NCBI GenBank assembly: GCA_040755755.1
Contig: JBFLZW010000062.1
Coordinates: 1-6,286, forward strand
DNA from: a bacterium
Lineage (GTDB): Bacteria; SZUA-182; DTGQ01
Direction of reading: 5' to 3'
DNA: 6,286 bases
The notes beneath the pieces were generated by a model, which saw nothing but the letters and a program-made list of their open reading frames with translations, was not told where the DNA came from and did not search any database. Of this stretch, positions 1 to 5,600 are shown one piece after another. The position numbers and the translations under genes were made by a program. Each line of letters opens with the position of its first letter. The stretch's first letter is position 1.

Positions 1-918
1 GTGAGCTTCCAGATAACTGATGGTCCTGGGGTGCACCCCTGCTCTTTCGATGGCCTGCACGATCAGCTCTGCCTGGGCATTGGGATTGGGCACCGTATAG
101 CCGCTGGTCTTTCCCCCTGAGTTGATGTAAGAGCCTTTGATGATGGCATAAATATGGTCCTGATCGGCAATGGCCTTATCGAGGGGTTTGAGCAGGACTG
201 CTCCCACCCCCTCTCCATCCACAAATCCATCCGCTCCCTCGCCAAAGCTTTTGCACTTCTCATCCCTGGCCAGCATGTTTACCCTGCATAATTGCATGAA
301 GTGTGCAGGATGGAGAATGAGATTGACTCCCCCGGCAATGGCTGCCTCACACTCCCCCCTTCGGATGCTCTCACAGGCCAGGTGAATGGCCGTAAGCGAT
401 GATGAGCAGGCAGTATCTATGGCTAAACTCGGACCTTGAAAATTGAAGAAATACGAGACCCTGTTCGCGCTCGACCAATATGATGTGCCACCCCCTGTCA
501 TCTGCCCTTGTGCCCATGCCCCGGCACTGAACCAGCCGTAATCGCCATTCATGACCCCGACAAAGACACCTACCCGGTAATGGATTTTGTCGAGATCTTT
601 TCTGGTGTAGCCCGCATCTTCCAGGGTTGCCCATACGGTCTCCAGGAAAAGGCGCTCCTGGGGATCCATCACCTCTGCTTCTCTGGGTGATATGGAGAAA
701 AATAAGGAATCAAACTTATCCACATCCTTGATGAATCCGCCCCATTTGCTATAACACTTTCCCTCCCTGGTGGGATCCGGGTCGTAATATTCCTGCCAAT
801 CCCAGCGATCCTGCGGTATTTCGCTGATGCAGTTTCGTCCGCTTTTTAAATTCTCCCAAAATTCATCGAGAGTCTCTGCTCCGGGATATCTCCCGCTGAT
901 CCCTATGATGGCAATGTC
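1..918 (-). other. ketosynthase domain, N-terminal three quarters
   Basis: The KS starts at DIAIIGISGRYPGA (585-598). The active-site DTACSSS has Cys755 at codon 406-408. The conserved FGEGADGFVDGEGVGAVLLKPL segment follows, and the domain breaks off at YLEAH, whose His890 is the first residue of the HGTGT motif (codon 1-3). The visible residues fit an active elongating KS. It receives the intermediate from the ACP just upstream in the same chain, so its clade should mirror that module's chemistry. The second catalytic His is outside the window. Confidence 0.95.
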
Positions 919-2670
919 ATGATTATGGTCCTGATACTCGAAATACCTTGCGGTGGCAGCCTGTTCCTGAGATGCTTTTTCTTCCGCTGCTTGAATCTGA
1001 TCAGAGTCCTGCTGATCAGATTTTTGTGAAGCTGGTTTGTCCAGGGGAATGTCCTTTTTAAAAAGAGCGGCTCCGTCATCCACTTTTCGAATATTTGCCG
1101 TTTTCCAGGTCTTTTCCATCCCCAGTTTCATCTCGAGAGTCTTTTGGTGGTGCTTGATGAAGTATTCTGCCAGGGCATTTACCGACATATTTTCAAAGAG
1201 CAAAGTGGCGGGAAGTTTTCCAAAGTCCTTCTCGAATTCATTATTGATTTCCATGGCCACTAACGAATCCACTCCATACTTCTCGAAGGTCATCTGACTG
1301 TCAATTTCACTCTTTGATGTCTTCAGCACCCTGGAAAATACTTCTTTTACGTAATTAACTGTTTTTTCTTGTAAATTTCCGGCAGAAGCAGATTCTTCAG
1401 GAGCATGCTCCTGAATATGCTCTTCCGGAACACGCTCTCGCCGGAGGAGGTCCTCTCCTTGAATGGCCTTTTCCCGGCTTGGCGTTTTTTCATTTCTGCT
1501 CTGTGTTTTTTCGATAAGGGCACATCCATCACTCTCACCGATGATCACATTCTGTCCTGATTTTTCCGCTGGCATATCCGGAAGGCCAAAGATTTTGGCT
1601 TTATGGATGCCGTGCAATTCCAGGATTTCTTTCCATCCGGCCGGGCCAAGTAACGGTGAGCCTTTGAGGCGATTCTCCGCGTCTTCAAACAGCCACCACC
1701 CGCTGGTTAAGCCAAAAGTCAAAGTGGCAAAATTCTGGACCTGAGTAACTTCGTTAATGATCAACAGTCCATTGGTTTTCAAAAGCTTTTTGACCTGGAC
1801 TAAGGTATTTTTAATTCGCCTGGTGGCATGAATAACATTACTGGCCAGGACCAGATCCGCCCTGCCGGGCTCAAAGCCCTGTACTTGAGGATCTTTTTCA
1901 ATATCCAGGGTTTTAAACTCCATAAAGGGATAATGGGCCCCGTACTCCCTTCTCCCATACTGGATAAATCCCAGCGAGACATCCGTGAAAAAGTAGCGAA
2001 GATTCTGGCAATATTCCCTGATTGCCTTTACAACAAACGTGCTGGTCCCGCCTGTTCCTGCTCCCAGCTCGATAATCTGGACTTTGGCCTGCGGGTCCTG
2101 TCGAAGCCGCTGCTGAATATAGTGTCTTACCAGGCGGGCCACAAGGCTGTTATAGTAATCAGCTATAGGATTACCTTGGTAAATACTTTCAACAAGTGAC
2201 AGGGAGCTGTTGGGAAACATCACCTCCATATGATCTTTTTGCCCGGTCAGCACTTCGGGGTAAGCTTGCAGGCAGGTCCACAGGAGTTTGATATGACCTT
2301 CGATCTCAGGGAATTCCGCTGCCAGATGCTGCATTTTCTCCTTGAGCCCCGTCGGTGGTTGCCCGCCGTGCAGATCTGCTTTGACATCCGCTGGTGGTAC
2401 TTTTTCTATTTTCCGGGTACTCGTTATATCCTGCCCATGAATCCTGATGAATTCAGCTTTGGCCAGAATATCCAGAAGAACTTCAAATAACCGATAATAG
2501 GCAGGTATTATCCCAAGCTGGTCCCGCAGTTGCTCTTTCTGATAGTGCTCATCATCAGTGCCGCTTTGAAACACCCCCATCCTCTGGAAGGCATCAAGCA
2601 GCGCCAATTGACCAAATCTCTCGAGCTGATTGAAGGCTTTTTGAAACTGAAGCAGGCTTTGTTTATTCAT
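1..2670 (-). CDS. trans-AT modular polyketide synthase, cMT-ACP-KS(partial), 3' end outside window
   Basis: I translated this frame codon by codon: 890 codons from ATG (2668-2670) to the window edge without a stop. Domains: C-methyltransferase (1-375), charged linker (376-430), acyl carrier protein (433-510), Gln/Asp/Glu-rich linker (511-584), and the first 306 residues of a ketosynthase (585-890). The frame is open upstream of the ATG only to a TGA at 2734-2736. That upstream stretch has no other Met and does not look like PKS protein, so ATG 2670 is the natural start. The ATG overlaps the stop of the upstream gene (ATGA). Starting a PKS protein at a methyltransferase means this polypeptide completes the module begun by the neighbour. 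After acting, its ACP would hand the chain to the in-cis KS. The protein surely continues beyond the window, since the KS breaks off at its first catalytic His. Sure of the family; the final metabolite cannot be inferred. Confidence 0.96.
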   Translation of the reverse strand, partial: MNKQSLLQFQKAFNQLERFGQLALLDAFQRMGVFQSGTDDEHYQKEQLRDQLGIIPAYYRLFEVLLDILAKAEFIRIHGQDITSTRKIEKVPPADVKADLHGGQPPTGLKEKMQHLAAEFPEIEGHIKLLWTCLQAYPEVLTGQKDHMEVMFPNSSLSLVESIYQGNPIADYYNSLVARLVRHYIQQRLRQDPQAKVQIIELGAGTGGTSTFVVKAIREYCQNLRYFFTDVSLGFIQYGRREYGAHYPFMEFKTLDIEKDPQVQGFEPGRADLVLASNVIHATRRIKNTLVQVKKLLKTNGLLIINEVTQVQNFATLTFGLTSGWWLFEDAENRLKGSPLLGPAGWKEILELHGIHKAKIFGLPDMPAEKSGQNVIIGESDGCALIEKTQSRNEKTPSREKAIQGEDLLRRERVPEEHIQEHAPEESASAGNLQEKTVNYVKEVFSRVLKTSKSEIDSQMTFEKYGVDSLVAMEINNEFEKDFGKLPATLLFENMSVNALAEYFIKHHQKTLEMKLGMEKTWKTANIRKVDDGAALFKKDIPLDKPASQKSDQQDSDQIQAAEEKASQEQAATARYFEYQDHNHDIAIIGISGRYPGAETLDEFWENLKSGRNCISEIPQDRWDWQEYYDPDPTREGKCYSKWGGFIKDVDKFDSLFFSISPREAEVMDPQERLFLETVWATLEDAGYTRKDLDKIHYRVGVFVGVMNGDYGWFSAGAWAQGQMTGGGTSYWSSANRVSYFFNFQGPSLAIDTACSSSLTAIHLACESIRRGECEAAIAGGVNLILHPAHFMQLCRVNMLARDEKCKSFGEGADGFVDGEGVGAVLLKPLDKAIADQDHIYAIIKGSYINSGGKTSGYTVPNPNAQAELIVQAIERAGVHPRTISYLEAH
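994..1022. repeat. 11-bp inverted repeat in ACP-KS linker
   Basis: AATCTGATCAG (994-1004) and CTGATCAGATT (1012-1022) are exact reverse complements with a 7-nt spacer. Each arm holds the self-complementary core CTGATCAG, so the arms also act as a direct repeat. They encode the SDQ-type repeats of the Gln/Asp-rich linker before the KS. Confidence 0.8.
1141..1374 (-). other. acyl carrier protein (ACP) domain
   Basis: Residues 433-510 form a single four-helix carrier domain. The phosphopantetheine attachment motif is GVDSL, with Ser469 at codon 1264-1266, followed by the typical FGKLPATLLFENMSVNALAEYF end. There is one ACP only, with no tandem copy. The third-helix region has no Trp, so there is no sign of the carrier subtype that recruits beta-branching (HMGS) enzymes. 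It serves the module whose KS, DH and KR are on the upstream protein. Confidence 0.95.
1396..1415. repeat. perfect 20-bp palindrome in cMT-ACP linker
   Basis: TTCAGGAGCATGCTCCTGAA reads the same on both strands with no spacer. It lies in codons for the acidic linker HIQEHAPEES just before the ACP. The flanking bases (C1395, T1416) end the symmetry. The surrounding linker is itself repetitive (PEEH, HAPEE). Confidence 0.92.
1546..2670 (-). other. SAM-dependent C-methyltransferase (cMT) domain at protein N-terminus
   Basis: Class I methyltransferase of the PKS alpha-carbon type, residues 1-375. The helical lid region opens the protein (FGQLALLDAFQRMGVF, then LGIIPAYYRLFEVLLDILAK). SAM-binding motif I is IIELGAGTGGTS at 199-210. 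Further family signatures are FFTDVS (227-232), LVLASNVIHAT (273-283), GLLIINEVT (301-309) and FATLTFGLTSGWWLFED (314-330). His281 and Glu307 are the likely catalytic pair by comparison with characterised PKS cMTs. It would methylate the beta-ketoacyl intermediate on the ACP that follows, before ketoreduction by the domain on the partner chain. All motifs look intact. Confidence 0.94.
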
Positions 2671-2691
2671 ATCCCGGCAATTGCCTCTTCT
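2667..2691 (-). promoter_or_regulatory. 4-bp ATGA gene overlap with weak ribosome binding site
   Basis: The TGA of the upstream PKS gene (2667-2669) and the ATG of the downstream one (2668-2670) share four bases, the classic layout for stop-and-restart translational coupling. The best Shine-Dalgarno-like match is AGAAGAGG at 2684-2691, about 13 nt before the ATG, which is longer than ideal. This supports coupling over independent initiation. A 10-bp palindrome GGCAATTGCC (2676-2685) overlaps the site; its effect is unknown. Confidence 0.6.
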
Positions 2692-5600
2692 GATAAGAAC
2701 TCGGTTACGAATTCGGTTTGATCTTCCATGGTATCAATAAGCGAAGGGATATGTTCAGGGTAAAGCTCCAATTGATGGGAAAGATCGATTCCCAGCCCCT
2801 TGAGGATATGGTCCTCCGCTTTTACCGCAATAATTTGATCAAGGCGGTGCCCCAGGACCCTCTGTATTGCCTCCATCCCCTCTTCAGGTTCAATGGATTG
2901 AATACCCAGGGTTTTCAGCCGCTGGTTATATCCTTCACCCGATACGACCCCCACACTCCCCCAATAGCCCCAGTTAATAATCTTCACCGGATAGGGTTTT
3001 ATCTGCCTGAGGCGAAGGGCGAAGGCGTCTTTAAAAGCGCAGGCTGCCGCATAGTTACTCTGACCCGCATTGCCGATGAATGACTGGACAGAGGAGAAAA
3101 ACAGCATAAAATCAAGTGGTTCTTCCTGGGTTACGGTGTGCAGGATTACGCTTCCTTTAACTTTGGGTTCCAAAGCGGCCCTTAACGTTTCTTCATCCAT
3201 GGTCTTTAACTTTTGATCCTTGAGCACCAGAGCTGAGTGGATTACCCCGTTGATATGGCCAAATCGGGATTTTGCCCTCTCGATGGCCGCTCTCATGCTT
3301 TCAAGGTCTGTGGCATCTGCCTGTATATAGAGTATCTGGCCACCCTTTGATTCAATGTGGGCAATTTTTTCCTTTTGGGTCTCATTCAGCTCACGTCGTC
3401 CTAATAAAACGAGGCGTGCCTGCACCGCTTCAGCAAGATACCTGCTGAATTCAAGCCCGATTCCTCCCGCTCCGCCCAAGATCAGGTAAACCCCTTGATG
3501 CTTAAAGGGGATATGATTTTCCGGAGAAAGAAAAACGGGTTCTATGATCTGTATATATCGCCTTACTTTCCGGATGGCCACTACCTCACCCCTTTTATTG
3601 GCAGGCTCTTTCAGGATTGCAGCGACGATATTTTCCAGCCTCCTCGTGTTTTCCGGCCTCCTCGTGGATGCTCCAGCTTCTGTCTCTGTTCCTGTCTCTA
3701 TTTCTATCTCTCTCAGGCTGATATCGATACAGCTTATTTCCAGCGCAGGATATTCCTTGGCCATTGACTTGACCAGACCCTGTAAACTGGCCCCGGCGGG
3801 TTGTATAACCTCTTCTGATCCAACTTGACAGACATCGCTGGTAATTACCTTTATCCTGAGAGGGTGTCTGGTAAGATCATGCTTCTCCAATGACTTGATC
3901 AGCCTGAAAAAGGCTAACACTCCCTGCTCCTGGCTTCTCTCTAAAGCCTCAAGATTATCAATGCCCGGTTCCTGAGTTTGGATACCTCCGAGGAAATACA
4001 GGGTATGCACATTTTTCAACTGGTGAAGGCAGTTGTCAAAATCGCAGTCAGCAGCGGCAGGTGAAGGCTGCCTTGCCTCAGACTCAGACCCCAGTTCGAT
4101 TTCAACCACCTTATCCTTTGTATGGGCTCTGGCCAGAGCTTTGGCCAGACTCAAGCCTTGTGGCGGGTAAATGATAAGTATTGTCGATTCGTCCGGCATT
4201 CCTTCATCTGCGGGTATTTCTTCAGTCGAAAGTGAAGGTGAGGGATCCGGCACCCACCGGGGGCGGTAAAAAAACTGCTGAAGCTGGTCTTTTACCTCCC
4301 GTAAAGCTACACCATGAAGCTTTATGCAGACGAGCCCTGCCTCATCGAGGATAGCTATATGAAACCGGCGATTGCCCAGGTGATTGCCTTGGCAATCACC
4401 CGGGTTAATATCTTGGCTATTACTACCTGTATGATCACCTGCCGCCTTGACATAAGCATATGCCTGTGATTTAAGAGGATGCAAAATCTCTACCTCCTCC
4501 ACAGCGAAGGGCATCATAAGCTGTCTGCCTTTACTTCGGGAAGCCGCCCAAAATCCGGCTATGGTTTGAAGGGCCCCATCCATCAAGGTAGGGTGCAGGG
4601 TGTAAAGCCGTAGCTCATCCTGGTATTCAGAAGGCAGGCTCAAGGCTCCCAAAACCTCCTCGCTGTTTACCCATATCCGCTCTACCCCCTGAAAATAGGG
4701 ACCATAGGCAATGCCTGTCTCCTTAAATCCGGCATAGAGGGTTTCTTTATCTATCTGGTACGTGCATCTTGCCTTAACCTCTTCAAGGGATAACCACTGA
4801 TCCACCTGGTCCAATTGGTCCATCTGATCCACCTGGCCCATCCGGAATTCCCCTTTGGCATGAGTGGTAGCACTGGTTCCCTGGCTGCTTTGAATCTCAT
4901 AGGTGAAATGATTATTTACCAGATCACCTGTTTGCCTTATGATAATCTGCACATCCATTGCATTCCCATTATCATTATCATTACCATTATCATTGCCCTG
5001 GACCACCAGAGGGGATAGCCAGGTGCACTGGGATAAGATACAGGCATGGCTGCCTTTGATGTATGAGGCAGATGCGCGGGCCATTTCCAGATATCCGACC
5101 CCTGGCAGTATTGATTGACCTTTTATTCTGTGGTCTCTGACAATTAAATCAGCAGGCCGGAAGGTTTTCTGGAAGACGAGTCCCCGCTCAAGACTTAAGT
5201 GAGGAACAATCTTATCAACCAGAGGATGAATAGGATGAATACTCCTTTTATCCTCGACAGGTACCTGAGAGGTTTTCGATATCCAATACCGCTGCCTGGC
5301 AAAGGGATAGGTTGGAAGAGGGAGACGACGAGGGAAGCGGTTTGTAGTTTGAGTTGGATAGAGTAACCTCCAGTCTATCTTTATCCCTAATGTCCAAAGG
5401 CGCGCTAACTGATCGAGATTCCGATCCTGAATAACGATTCTGATAAACTCTTCTCCTGCCCTCCCTGTGAAAAGCAGATCAGCTTGAGGGTTATTTGCCC
5501 CATGCCCTTTATATATGTTTTCTATCTCCTCCTCTCCCTGGCAGTATTGGACTAACTTCTCTCTCAATTCCCGTATGCCCGATACCACCACCGCCAGCCG

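Larger units (their letters stand above)
2781..4274 (-). other. ketoreductase (KR) domain, predicted B-type
   Basis: The structural half starts at FFYRPRWVPD (about residue 671). The catalytic Rossmann half spans about 930-1168. The NADPH-binding loop GGAGGIG is at 937-943 (3456-3476). By spacing to known PKS KRs the catalytic residues are Lys1041 (EPKVKG), Ser1065 (FFSSV) and Tyr1078 (QSNYAAAC, codon 3051-3053). The fourth tetrad position, Asn in cis-AT KRs, is Cys1082; I recall this variant as common in trans-AT KRs. The motif VIHSALVLKD keeps the second Asp of the B-type LDD signature (Asp1023), and no A-type Trp is seen, which predicts a D-configured hydroxyl. An 18-bp tandem duplication and a Glu/Thr/Ile tract lie in the structural half. 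Confidence 0.94.
4296..5237 (-). other. dehydratase (DH) domain, apparently active
   Basis: Double-hotdog DH, residues 350-663. The first catalytic motif HxxxGxxxxP is intact as HRIKGQSILP, with His385 (codon 5130-5132), Gly389 and Pro394. The GIAYGPYFQG motif is at 524-533. The second-hotdog motif HPTLMDGALQ supplies catalytic Asp569 (codon 4578-4580) and Gln573. It would remove water from the beta-hydroxyacyl intermediate to give an enoyl thioester. Odd points are three low-complexity insertions in its loops: an Asn/Asp/Gly tract, an xDQ repeat, and a Gly/Asn/Asp-rich loop around an inverted repeat. None touches a catalytic motif. Confidence 0.94.

Noticed and set aside
28-39. 12-bp palindrome GGGGTGCACCCC
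   Set aside because: It falls in conserved KS codons, and a palindrome of this length is plausible by chance given the coding constraint.
1037-1744. Open frames on both strands opposite or within the ACP and its linkers (1037-1297, 1347-1538, 1463-1744)
   Set aside because: They are out of frame with a continuous, motif-rich PKS reading frame and their translations look random.
1828-2199. Plus-strand open frame of 123 codons
   Set aside because: It lies opposite the methyltransferase, whose minus-strand translation shows clear family motifs. The plus frame shows no recognisable protein.
2667-2736. Sequencing frameshift splitting a single PKS gene
   Set aside because: The downstream frame is open only back to a TGA at 2734-2736 and that stretch is not PKS-like. 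The ATGA overlap and a sensible N-terminal start favour two real genes, though reads could still overturn this.
2718-3083. Plus-strand open frame of 121 codons
   Set aside because: It is antisense to the KR catalytic core, including the active-site Tyr, and has no recognisable features; a shadow frame.
4379-4400. Inverted repeat as a transcription terminator
   Set aside because: It is inside a conserved coding region and no T-run follows on the transcribed strand.
4300-4500. Possible enoylreductase or AT fragment between DH and KR
   Set aside because: The stretch is the DH C-terminus followed by the KR structural half beginning at FFYRPRWVP; no nucleotide-binding ER motif or AT GHSxG motif is present.
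4962-4997. CRISPR-like or regulatory short repeat array
   Set aside because: Units are only 3-6 nt, contiguous and in frame with the DH; there are no spacers.
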